Assembly (NCBI GenBank): GCA_008000375.1
Contig: SMOI01000058.1
Coordinates: forward strand, 62,001-126,000
Direction of reading: 5' to 3'
Length of the DNA: 64,000 nucleotides
Origin: Poteriospumella lacustris
Taxonomy: Eukaryota; Sar; Chrysophyceae; Chromulinales; Dinobryaceae
Part shown: positions 8,642 to 18,126 of the stretch, in pieces
How the letters are laid out: each line of letters starts with the position of its first letter
Numbering within the stretch: the first letter of the stretch is position 1
Translations under genes and position numbers: made by a program
Notes under the pieces: model-generated
What the model saw: only the letters and a program-made list of their open reading frames with translations
What the model was told of the DNA's origin: nothing
Databases searched by the model: none

Positions 8642-10396
8642 ATGGAGGAAACCGCGAAGAAACAACCTACCCCAGCATTTCTGGAGAAACTCTTTGATAT
8701 TTTGGAGGACAATCGGTCGTATTCCCATTTGATCGCCTGGCAACCGGATGGCAACAGTTTCATCATCAAGAAAGTCAACGAATTTAGCGAGATTGTCCTG
8801 CCCAGATACTTCAAACATTCCAATATTCAATCGTATATCCGCCAACTGAATATGTACGGCTTTTCAAAGACGCGACACGACTCAAACCATCACGAATTCA
8901 CGCACAAACTGTTTCAACGTGGCCGACGCGACCTGTTGCCGATGATTCGTCGGAAAACGCAACAAAATTCCAGCAAAACAGCCACTGCCGGTACTCCTAC
9001 TGCACATAGCGTCACTGCGGCTGAGAACAACGCCACCAACAAGAGCAGTTTCTTGGCGCTGGCCTCTCAAGCCCAGCAGGCACCGTCCGTACAAGTCCAT
9101 GTCTCATCGGAGGCTTCGCAGTCCACGAATGGACCGGAAGACGAGAACGTCGATTTCGAATCCTCGACGATCATTGCGATGCAGTCGCGTATCTTGTCGT
9201 TGGAAGACCAAGTCGGGCGGTTGTCGCGTATCTGCAACGATCTCCTGTCGCAACACAACTACCTCTGCGAAGCGCTGCACCAATGCAACACGGCTCCCAC
9301 CTCGACCAAAGGCGCTGGTGGTAGTGGTGGTGGTGGTGGTGGTAGTGTTGGTGACGGTGATGGTGGAGGCAACGTCTCGGGAAAGGGAAATACCCCCGCG
9401 TGCTCTGAGTCATCAAAGAGCAGCAGCACCCTCTCCGCCTCCGCTTCGGAAGGAACGACGTCGGCATCGAGCCCCGCCTCTGGGCCCACCAAACGCCGCC
9501 TTGGCGAGAATGGTGCGGACAACGATGAATTGAAAGTCGACGAAGAGATGATCAGAAGAAGTCCCTTGAAGCGCATGCGCTCGGTGGACACGGCCAGTTT
9601 GATTCCCATCGCCCAGATGACCTTCCGCAACGGGGGCAGCGGCAGCAGCAGCCGCTCGGGCGACAGTAGCAACAACGGCAGCGTGAGGGACTCGGACGAT
9701 GACGAGAAGAGAATGACCGTGTTCGCCGTCAAATCGGAGCGGGGCGCCTCCATTTCGAGTAACACGGACGCGACGACCGTGTCCGCCTCGTCGACGTCGA
9801 TGTCGACGGCGTCTCGAGCGGGGAGCCAAGGCCCGCTATCGACCACCAATAGCAACAACAGCAGCAGCAGCGCGGTGGCGGTGGACTTCTTAGACTTTCG
9901 AGTGAAGAAGGCGCAGCTGCCGCCCTTCGTTTCGGACGTGTACAAAATCGCCATCGTCACTCACGCCGGCGCGGCCACCGGAGGCCATCAGCAGCCGCAC
10001 CGTGCGCAGCAACATGTCTACACCCACGGCGACCCAGACTTTGCGCTGCTCATGGCCAAAGCGGGTGGCAACTTCGATTTGGGCGGCTTGGAGGCCATCA
10101 CAAATGCCGCGACGTTTCTGGATCACGACGAGGACACCGACGGTCCCCACGGCGGCCCCTTGGCCTTGTCGAGTTGTATCGACGAGAGCACGTTGCGTGT
10201 GAAGTATCCGCTGTTCACCGCGTCGGCCTTGGCCGCGTCGAACTTGTGCAGCAGTAGCCAAGTGTCCGCTTCGGTCGCAGTGACCACTGCCAATGGCGGT
10301 GCGAATGAAGCGAAGGATGCCCATCGCGGTGACGATGCGGCCGCGTCGTTCGCACGGGCCGGTGCACCGTTGACGAAGGCCTATTCGATCGGGTAA
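8642..10396 (+). CDS. Heat-shock transcription factor (HSF-type DNA-binding domain)
   Basis: 584 residues. The HSF DNA-binding domain starts almost at the N terminus (about residues 10-105): TPAFLEKLFDILED, then the recognition-helix region YIRQLNMYGFSKTR and FTHKLFQRGRRDLLP. This is the classical winged-helix signature that binds nGAAn repeats. A heptad segment around residues 173-215 (IIAMQSRILSLEDQVGRL) fits the HR-A/B trimerisation coil. The remainder is Ser/Gly/Ala-rich and disordered, with a basic KRRL...RSPLKRMR stretch likely to be a nuclear signal. ATG 8642 is chosen because it lies just before the domain and no upstream ATG is in frame. The stop overlaps a donor-like GGGTAAGT; splicing there would replace the end with only a residue or two before another stop. 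Confidence 0.88.
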   Translation: MEETAKKQPTPAFLEKLFDILEDNRSYSHLIAWQPDGNSFIIKKVNEFSEIVLPRYFKHSNIQSYIRQLNMYGFSKTRHDSNHHEFTHKLFQRGRRDLLPMIRRKTQQNSSKTATAGTPTAHSVTAAENNATNKSSFLALASQAQQAPSVQVHVSSEASQSTNGPEDENVDFESSTIIAMQSRILSLEDQVGRLSRICNDLLSQHNYLCEALHQCNTAPTSTKGAGGSGGGGGGSVGDGDGGGNVSGKGNTPACSESSKSSSTLSASASEGTTSASSPASGPTKRRLGENGADNDELKVDEEMIRRSPLKRMRSVDTASLIPIAQMTFRNGGSGSSSRSGDSSNNGSVRDSDDDEKRMTVFAVKSERGASISSNTDATTVSASSTSMSTASRAGSQGPLSTTNSNNSSSSAVAVDFLDFRVKKAQLPPFVSDVYKIAIVTHAGAATGGHQQPHRAQQHVYTHGDPDFALLMAKAGGNFDLGGLEAITNAATFLDHDEDTDGPHGGPLALSSCIDESTLRVKYPLFTASALAASNLCSSSQVSASVAVTTANGGANEAKDAHRGDDAAASFARAGAPLTKAYSIG

Positions 10397-11231
10397 GTTG
10401 AGTGCTCCTGTGTGTCCCTCGCACCTTGTCCCTGCCCCCCCCCCCCCCACACGTATTTGGCTGCCGTGACGTGCCCCGACGCGCAACTGCCGTCGTTGGA
10501 ACGCCGCCTGTCCTGTCCCTCTGTTCGCTCTGTGTCTGTCCCTCTGCGCTCGGAGTGGCAGTGCTTGTCCTGTGTTCCCTGTTTAAGAGTCTCTGTGTGA
10601 CTATCGCAGGCCATAGACGTTCGCCGCTCTCTCGCGGGTAAAGCGCCACGCTGACCGCGGCGGTGGTGGAGAGTGAACAGCCACCTCCCGCCCGATGGCC
10701 CCAGGGGGTCGCCTCTTTGGTGCCCTCGTCCCCTTCGCCCGGGAGGACGGGTCGACCGGCGCCCACGCGTTGCCCAGAGCATCGAAACACGCTCGTACAT
10801 ATTTGTCTCCCTATTATACGCAACCCCTCACCATGTATTGCCGCGATGCGTACTGAACGCCGCATCGCCTCTCACTCGGCGTCTGTCTGCGGTCTCTCTC
10901 CTTCGCGCGCTCTTTCTCGGCGCACCCCATCCCGTTCCCCCCATCCCCCCAGTAGTCAATGCAGGCCCTCTCAGCCCCCTCTCGTCTGCCCTGAGAGAGC
11001 TGCGTCGCCGCCGAGTATATGTCTGTCTGTCTGTCCGTCGTTTGTCGTTTGTTTTGAGGTGGCCGCCATCGTCGCCGTTGTAAGTTCAAAAGTGATTCTG
11101 ATCGATCCAAAACGTTGCGGCGGTTGATGGTGGAGCGTGTGCTGGCGGTAAGGTGGGGGTCAAGTTTACAGTTTGTACAGTGCCAACGGGTGGGAGACGG
11201 GAGACGGGAGACGCTCTGCGAGTGGCTGCAC
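10397..11231. other. Intergenic, convergent 3' ends, poly-C tract
   Basis: Lies between the 3' ends of the HSF gene (+) and the hypothetical gene (-). It contains a 14-C run at 10435-10448 and a short direct repeat of gggagacgggagacg near 11192. A GT..AG pair (gtaagt at 10394, cgcag near 10609) could be an intron in the HSF 3' end. No gene supported. Confidence 0.5.
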
Positions 11232-13676
11232 TCACACGGCAGAGGTCGCGGACTTGCCCTTGGCCTTGCGCTTCCGCTGGCCATCGCTGCGCTTCGCATT
11301 GGCCGCGCCGACTTTGTAGAAGACGTGCATCGCATCGAGGGCCTGGCGCACCACATCGACCGAGAAGAACTGCAGCCAGTCGTCGGGCAGCGTCCCGCCG
11401 GCCGTGGCGGCCGCAGCGGAGGCAGCGTCCGGTGCAGCGGCAGCCGTCGACGGGAGCGGACGGTGCTGGTACCAGAAGACCCGGGCGGCGGTGACCACGT
11501 CGTCTACGTCGATGACGTCGAAGGTGACGATGCGCTGCAGCAGCGTCTGTTGCGTCGGATGCTGCAGAAACGACGCGACCGTTCGAAGCGATCGCTCTTC
11601 AAACGGCGCCGTCTCGGTGACGGCCGCAGAGGACAGAGCCGCCCCTCCCGATGGGTGGACGCCTCTCTCGGAGGCACTGACGGCGTCGTCAGGCGCCACG
11701 GCAGAGGCCGCCCCTCCCGACGGAGGCACCAGTCGTGCGACCACGTGACGCAACAGACTCGGCTGTTGGCGCAAGGCGGTCAAGCCGTAGTCCTGACACA
11801 GCCGATCGAGTCGCTGCGTTGACGAGAGCGCAGCGGCAGCGGCAGCGGCAGTGGCAGCGGTCGACTCCGTCACCGTCACCGTCGCCGTCGCAGTAGCCGT
11901 CGTAGCAACCGCGATGGGCGGCGGCGGCTCGACGTCGCCGTCGTCCGCGTCATCCAGGACCATCGGTAGCTCCCACGACGACGACTGAACTGGGACCTCT
12001 GGAATCGTCGGCGGTCGACGAAGCTGTCGTCCGGAGATTTTCTTGAGCCGTTCGAAGAGCGGCGTCGTTCGGATGGTCGAGCTGTGCGTCGGGGACGACG
12101 CCATCGCCGCCGCCGACGTGTCAGTCGCAGCATTGGTGGGGCCCTTTGCGACAGCGGTTCGTTGTAGCGCCGGTGAGGCGAGGTCGATGACACACGCCGC
12201 AGCGGCGGTGGCGCGATTTGAGCTGTCGTCGCTCGGCGGGAGCGGCGGTCGCGGACGAGAGCCGAGCGCCAGCCTCTTGCGCGGCGGTTCGCTGTCGCTC
12301 CGCACGTCGTCGGAGAAGAGATTGATGACCGGTGGCGATGGCGGGAGGGTGGAGCGATCATCGGCAGCAGCGGCTATTGCGGCGGAGTGGTTCGTCTCTG
12401 GTGCTCGCTGCTCTGCATCGACGGCGGCGGTGGTTTCGCTCGCAACGGGCCGATCGGACGGGGCGTCGTTGGCACCGGCGTCGCGACGCAGCGATGTCAG
12501 CGACGCCACATGCCACCGAAGGTATTGATGAAGCCACAGCTCCATGGCAGCCTGCCGAACACGTTGCCACGCCGGATACCTCGCGGGAGAAGCCGATTCG
12601 CTGGGTTTCACGTCGTCCAGACGCTCGAACATCGCCGCGACGTCGGCGGTGAGCGACGTCTGCGCGCAGCACCACTGGGTGCGAAGCTCACCTCCGCCGT
12701 GTACGTCAACGGTTGCTCCTTCTTCGGCAACCAGTCGCTGTAGGATCTGGTGTGTCTCTGGCCATGACAGATGAGTTGTTGCCGGTGGCGGCGAGGCGTC
12801 CACGTCGGTGGTGGTGGCGCCACCGTCTCGTTCGGTGGCCAGTTGTGCCAGAAGCTGCTGCACCCACCGTCGCCAATGTGAATACACCTCTGCCTCGTCT
12901 ACTGCCAATGTGACCTCTGCAGGTTGGGCAGCGTTGTCAGCTTCTGAGAGAGCGGTCGCTTTTGACTCGTCGCCATCGACGTCGACGTCGACGATGGCGC
13001 GTGGCGCGTGGCAGCGGTCCTCCACCTCGTTGATGTCCTCCGCTGAGACGAGAATGCAGTCGCGACGGATGTCCACGCGCTGTAGTTTCGTTGATTCTAA
13101 GTCGATGTGCTGACTTAGATTCCACAACGACGAACTCGTTGCCCTGTGACTGCCGCCGCTGACCGGTCGATGCGAACTGGTGGCAATCGCTGAGGCAGGA
13201 AACGGCACGGCGTCGTCTGCTGGTACTGTTACGCCATGGGTGTCGTCATCATCGCTATGGCCCACCGCTGACGTAAAGCTGGCGTTCTGATACGCCAAAA
13301 TGATCTGACGCTGCTTCTTCACGATGAGGGCTTTCACTTTCTTCTCTTTCAAACGCAGCTCCACCTGCCGCTGCAGTACATCCCCTAACTCATAGCGCAG
13401 CTGATCTAGCTCCAATTCTTCCAATGCTGTGTGCTGGCCGCCATCTGGAGTCTTTCCCTTTTGCTGAGCCAGTGCCAACAGAGCGCGTTGGTTGGCTATG
13501 CGTTGGAGAACTTCCTCTTGCTCCTCAGGTGGCAGGCTTAGAATATCTGTTTCAAGTTTGGTCAACCTGGCTTTGGTCGGTTTACGAGGTCGTGCCTTTG
13601 CGGTGGGCTTCTCTTCCACCAGGGATATGGTTTCTCCGGCCAATGCAACGGATATCGGCTTTACTTTCGGTGGCAT
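11232..13676 (-). CDS. Unrecognised protein with N-terminal coiled coil and disordered middle
   Basis: 814 residues from ATG 13676 (MPPKVKPIS) to TGA at 11234-11232, one exon. An in-frame ATG at 13850 would add 58 residues; MPPKVKP looks like the natural start, so the shorter form is preferred. Residues ~35-120 are charged and helical (LTKLETDILSLPPEEQEEVL, RLKEKKVKALIVKKQRQ), probably coiled coil. The middle is rich in Ala, Ser, Thr, Asp and Pro, with isolated ordered-looking helices (VYSHWRRWVQQLLAQL, WQRVRQAAMELWLHQYL). The C terminus has DDWLQFFSVDVVRQALDAM and then a Lys/Arg-rich end (KRKAKGKS) that could be a nuclear signal. I recognise no family. It is transcribed away from IFT57 copy 1 with ~430 bp between starts. 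Confidence 0.75.
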   Translation of the reverse strand: MPPKVKPISVALAGETISLVEEKPTAKARPRKPTKARLTKLETDILSLPPEEQEEVLQRIANQRALLALAQQKGKTPDGGQHTALEELELDQLRYELGDVLQRQVELRLKEKKVKALIVKKQRQIILAYQNASFTSAVGHSDDDDTHGVTVPADDAVPFPASAIATSSHRPVSGGSHRATSSSLWNLSQHIDLESTKLQRVDIRRDCILVSAEDINEVEDRCHAPRAIVDVDVDGDESKATALSEADNAAQPAEVTLAVDEAEVYSHWRRWVQQLLAQLATERDGGATTTDVDASPPPATTHLSWPETHQILQRLVAEEGATVDVHGGGELRTQWCCAQTSLTADVAAMFERLDDVKPSESASPARYPAWQRVRQAAMELWLHQYLRWHVASLTSLRRDAGANDAPSDRPVASETTAAVDAEQRAPETNHSAAIAAAADDRSTLPPSPPVINLFSDDVRSDSEPPRKRLALGSRPRPPLPPSDDSSNRATAAAACVIDLASPALQRTAVAKGPTNAATDTSAAAMASSPTHSSTIRTTPLFERLKKISGRQLRRPPTIPEVPVQSSSWELPMVLDDADDGDVEPPPPIAVATTATATATVTVTESTAATAAAAAAALSSTQRLDRLCQDYGLTALRQQPSLLRHVVARLVPPSGGAASAVAPDDAVSASERGVHPSGGAALSSAAVTETAPFEERSLRTVASFLQHPTQQTLLQRIVTFDVIDVDDVVTAARVFWYQHRPLPSTAAAAPDAASAAAATAGGTLPDDWLQFFSVDVVRQALDAMHVFYKVGAANAKRSDGQRKRKAKGKSATSAV

Positions 13677-14110
13677 TGTCCCAACATTCTCCACATAAAC
13701 CGCGAATTTCCCGTGAATCCCTCTCTCACTAACCAAACCATTGAGGACACTTTTGCATTGCGTTATGAAGAACGACCGATTTTTTCGAATCTGTAAACCA
13801 TAAATGTGTTCTCCACGGACGACCCCTTTCCCCTGCTGCTGTCCCGTCATCGTCGTCGTGGGTCATCGAATAACCCAGATACCAGATACCCCCAACGTTT
13901 GTGCAGGGACGTTTCACTTGCAGCACCTGCGATACTCATCGCTCATCGCAACGTCGCAGAGCTTTTCAAACGTCTCTTTGTTCGCTTTGGGTTTCCTGTT
14001 TCCTATCTTACTGGATCGGATTGATTCATCCTTCGGACATCCTTATTTCCTCCTTCTGTCCATCGTGGTGTGTAATTGGAAGATTTGTCGCATTGGGTGT
14101 GTGACTCATC
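13677..14110. other. Divergent intergenic region with diverged outer copy of the inverted repeat
   Basis: Shared promoter space between the hypothetical gene (-) and IFT57 copy 1 (+). From about 13865 to 14030 it is recognisably related, in inverted orientation, to about 17562-17730, with blocks of exact identity (13900-13926 with 17669-17695; 13961-13987 with 17621-17647) separated by diverged sequence. Confidence 0.7.
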
Positions 14111-15669
14111 ATGGCGGACGAAGAAGCAGTGGAGAACACCGGACCCGCAATGGTAAGTGCAAGAAAAGAATGATATCGGACAGTCAGTCATGATGGCTTT
14201 GATGATGCGATGTGTGATGTGGATAGGGTCCGATCTTTCTGATGTGCGAGAACAGTATCGAGAAGCTGAAAATATTGAACTACGAACAAGGCTATTGCCG
14301 CAAGCTGAACAAGGCGCCCTTGCACCGCATCCACTTCGCCATTCCGGGCGCCAACGCCTTCCACCAGTTCGACGACTTTGTAAATATTGCCTCGTGGTTG
14401 TGCACGGAGATCACGGGAAAGGCGGACACGTTTCGCATCGAGCAGAGCGATGACCCGAACGTGATCGTGAACAAACTGATGCTGGCGCTGCGGCAGCTGG
14501 ACTTCCGGTCGACGTTTCCGGCTCAGAAGCTGCGCACGCCATACGGAGAGCCGGTATGTGCTGTGTTGGACTTTCTGACGGACAAGGCGTTGGCGGCGCG
14601 GGGGTTCGAGTTCCGAGAACCGATCCATCCGGCGAACGAAGAGGTACGCAGCCAGTGGCTTTCGTGATTCGGCGTAGCAGATGTACTGACGATGTGTGGG
14701 CCATGCTTGTGTGTGTTTATGTGATTTGATATGATGCGATGCAGATCGAGCAAGTGGGCGACGATGGACAAGAGGACGACGAAATCATCGAGGACGACGG
14801 CGTGGCCGTGGACGACGAGGTCTTCTACGAGGACGCGTCGCGGCTGGACGCGTCGGTGTCGCTGGACGCCACGGCGCACCAAATGATCCACGCGCAGATC
14901 GACCCCATCGCATGGAAGACAGAGCTGGAGCGAGTGGCGCCGAAGCTACGAGCGCAGCAGATGCCGTCGACGAACGAGTGGAGAGCGCACGTGGACCAAA
15001 CAGTAACGACGAAGGCGCAGATCGAGAAGCTCATGGGCGACAGTGCGAACGAGCTATCGTCGATGAACAAGTAAGGGACTGCATCCTGCCGGACGACGGA
15101 CCGATCGGTCGCTGACGAGTGCTGCGGTTGGTGTTGGTGTTGGTTACAGGCAGTTGAACGAGGAGCTCGGGCAGCTGCGGATGAAGGAGAAGTATATCAA
15201 CAACCAGTACAACACGCTGTGTCTGGAGTACACGGACACGAAGAAGAAGCTGGACGAGCTCGAGAAGATCAGTGGCGTATCCCGCGAGGCCGTCAGCAAA
15301 CTGACCGGCGAGCTCGCGGAGATCTCCGAGAAGCTGGACGAGCTCAAGGAGTCGTTCGAGTCGAAGGACTCGGGGCTGCACGACACCTCGCCGCTGGTCA
15401 AGATCAAGGCGGCGCTGCAGCAGTTGAAGGAAGAGATCCACGAGTTCGACATGCGCATCGGCGTGGTATCGAACCAGTTGCTGATGGCGCGAGTGACGGA
15501 TCACAATCGCTCCCGCGCGAAGGCGGCGAACAAGGCCAAGCAACGACAAAAAGGTCGGAAGCGCGGCAACAACCACGGCGACGAGGACGACGATGCCTCC
15601 ACAGGGTCGCGGGACTGAAGCGGGTCCGTTGCATCTCGCTCCACGCCGCCGGCCATGTAAAGTAAAGAG
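14031..15669 (+). repeat. Left arm of 1,639-bp inverted repeat
   Basis: Base x in this arm pairs with base 31592-x in the right arm throughout. Exons, introns and the 80 bp before the start codon match. The only mismatch I found is 15646 (C) against 15946 (complement mismatch), in the 3' UTR. Identity stops abruptly at 14031 (outer side) and 15669 (inner side). Confidence 0.95.
14111..15618 (+). CDS. IFT57: Intraflagellar transport protein 57, copy 1
   Basis: Four exons: 14111-14152, 14227-14643, 14745-15070, 15150-15618; 417 residues, all junctions GT..AG and in frame. IFT57 is a subunit of the IFT-B complex that moves cargo along the flagellum. Family hallmarks are visible in order. The N-terminal calponin-homology-like domain has EKLKILNYEQGYCRK, HRIHFAIPGANAFHQF, LDFRSTFPAQKLRTPYGE and VCAVLDFLTDKALAARGF. 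An acidic linker (DEVFYEDASRLD) follows, then IAWKTELERVAPKL and WRAHVDQTV, then a long coiled coil with KEKYINNQYNTLCLEY and SPLVKIKAALQQLKEEIHEF. Length matches animal IFT57 (about 430). The C terminus is basic then acidic (KQRQKGRKRGNN, DEDDDAS). It lies in the left arm of the inverted duplication and converges on an identical copy. Confidence 0.95.
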
Positions 15670-15922
15670 TATAAGTAACCAAAGCAACTTTCTGTCTCTC
15701 TGAGTTGAGTGTCCTGGCCCGTTTCGTTGTGACAGCAAATTCAGATTCTTAAGGCTGCGCCGCTTAAGCGAGCAACGGGCGATACACACGTGTCCCATGG
15801 GCATAGCACTGACGTCAACCGCCTCATCACATATGTCAAAGACTGTGAACACGCTAACAACGAACAGCTACAGACAACAACAACGAGCACCTCAAAAGGA
15901 CCAGAAGAGAACGGTATTTATG
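15670..15922. other. Spacer of the inverted duplication
   Basis: 253 bp of unique sequence between the arms, containing the sites where transcripts of the two convergent IFT57 copies presumably end. It holds a small interrupted palindrome, cttaag-(9 nt)-cttaag, around 15750. No coding sequence is supported. Confidence 0.8.
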
Positions 15923-17561
15923 CTCTTTACTTTACATGGCCGGCGACGTGGAGCGAGATGCAACGGACCCGCTTCAGTCCCGCGACCCTGTGGAGGCATC
16001 GTCGTCCTCGTCGCCGTGGTTGTTGCCGCGCTTCCGACCTTTTTGTCGTTGCTTGGCCTTGTTCGCCGCCTTCGCGCGGGAGCGATTGTGATCCGTCACT
16101 CGCGCCATCAGCAACTGGTTCGATACCACGCCGATGCGCATGTCGAACTCGTGGATCTCTTCCTTCAACTGCTGCAGCGCCGCCTTGATCTTGACCAGCG
16201 GCGAGGTGTCGTGCAGCCCCGAGTCCTTCGACTCGAACGACTCCTTGAGCTCGTCCAGCTTCTCGGAGATCTCCGCGAGCTCGCCGGTCAGTTTGCTGAC
16301 GGCCTCGCGGGATACGCCACTGATCTTCTCGAGCTCGTCCAGCTTCTTCTTCGTGTCCGTGTACTCCAGACACAGCGTGTTGTACTGGTTGTTGATATAC
16401 TTCTCCTTCATCCGCAGCTGCCCGAGCTCCTCGTTCAACTGCCTGTAACCAACACCAACACCAACCGCAGCACTCGTCAGCGACCGATCGGTCCGTCGTC
16501 CGGCAGGATGCAGTCCCTTACTTGTTCATCGACGATAGCTCGTTCGCACTGTCGCCCATGAGCTTCTCGATCTGCGCCTTCGTCGTTACTGTTTGGTCCA
16601 CGTGCGCTCTCCACTCGTTCGTCGACGGCATCTGCTGCGCTCGTAGCTTCGGCGCCACTCGCTCCAGCTCTGTCTTCCATGCGATGGGGTCGATCTGCGC
16701 GTGGATCATTTGGTGCGCCGTGGCGTCCAGCGACACCGACGCGTCCAGCCGCGACGCGTCCTCGTAGAAGACCTCGTCGTCCACGGCCACGCCGTCGTCC
16801 TCGATGATTTCGTCGTCCTCTTGTCCATCGTCGCCCACTTGCTCGATCTGCATCGCATCATATCAAATCACATAAACACACACAAGCATGGCCCACACAT
16901 CGTCAGTACATCTGCTACGCCGAATCACGAAAGCCACTGGCTGCGTACCTCTTCGTTCGCCGGATGGATCGGTTCTCGGAACTCGAACCCCCGCGCCGCC
17001 AACGCCTTGTCCGTCAGAAAGTCCAACACAGCACATACCGGCTCTCCGTATGGCGTGCGCAGCTTCTGAGCCGGAAACGTCGACCGGAAGTCCAGCTGCC
17101 GCAGCGCCAGCATCAGTTTGTTCACGATCACGTTCGGGTCATCGCTCTGCTCGATGCGAAACGTGTCCGCCTTTCCCGTGATCTCCGTGCACAACCACGA
17201 GGCAATATTTACAAAGTCGTCGAACTGGTGGAAGGCGTTGGCGCCCGGAATGGCGAAGTGGATGCGGTGCAAGGGCGCCTTGTTCAGCTTGCGGCAATAG
17301 CCTTGTTCGTAGTTCAATATTTTCAGCTTCTCGATACTGTTCTCGCACATCAGAAAGATCGGACCCTATCCACATCACACATCGCATCATCAAAGCCATC
17401 ATGACTGACTGTCCGATATCATTCTTTTCTTGCACTTACCATTGCGGGTCCGGTGTTCTCCACTGCTTCTTCGTCCGCCATGATGAGTCACACACCCAAT
17501 GCGACAAATCTTCCAATTACACACCACGATGGACAGAAGGAGGAAATAAGGATGTCCGAAG
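15923..17561 (-). repeat. Right arm of 1,639-bp inverted repeat
   Basis: Reverse complement of 14031-15669 with one mismatch detected by eye (15946). Carries the second complete IFT57 gene. Beyond 17561 the match drops sharply but recognisable homology continues to about 17730. Confidence 0.95.
15974..17481 (-). CDS. IFT57: Intraflagellar transport protein 57, copy 2
   Basis: Exons 17481-17440, 17365-16949, 16847-16522 and 16442-15974 encode a 417-residue protein identical to copy 1 in every frame compared, including all three introns. Start, splice sites and stop are intact, so there is no sign of pseudogenisation. Its upstream 80 bp also match copy 1, but the more distal promoter (beyond 17561) differs, so the copies could be expressed differently. 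The tail-to-tail arrangement means read-through of either gene would produce antisense RNA to the other. Confidence 0.95.
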
Positions 17562-18126
17562 ACTGCAGTAGTTGTTGATCGTTGGACGGATCAAGCCGAT
17601 TTAACACAACACAAAAGACCAAGCGAACAAAGAGACGTTTGAAAAGCGCCGCGACGCTATGACGATGAGTGCTGCAAGTGAAACGTCCCTGCACAGATAT
17701 TGTGCTGTCTGTGTATTTGGGTAATCTGTGTTCTCCCCGCCGCCGCCGAGTGCCGCTGCTGTCCGAGACGCACAGTTGCTGAGTCCTTCCTTTACTCTTT
17801 GGAGGATACATCAAGACAAAAGGAACGTATATGTTCATAAGAGTTAAAGATATTGTTTTACAACTGGGGGGAGCAAAAATAAAGAATTTGCCGATGCACC
17901 GACCGAACGCAACGAGTGCACAGGCAAAATGAATGAAGTCAGTGGCTAGAGTGAGCTAAAGAGGAGGACAATACATACAAAACCAAACAAATCAATGCGA
18001 AGACATCGAACTGATTCAAACATAGCGACAAAACAGCTGCGCGTGGCAGCTCCACTACTAATGACTGTGCGTGTATATATATGTATATATGTATATGTAT
18101 ACGTGTGTGATATATGGGGACCGACT
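17562..18126. other. Intergenic between IFT57 copy 2 and ABC transporter 1
   Basis: The first ~170 bp is the diverged outer continuation of the inverted repeat and probably the promoter of IFT57 copy 2. The remainder is AT-richer, with a ta/tg-rich simple-sequence stretch at about 18070-18116 just past the ABC transporter stop. No gene seen. Confidence 0.6.
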
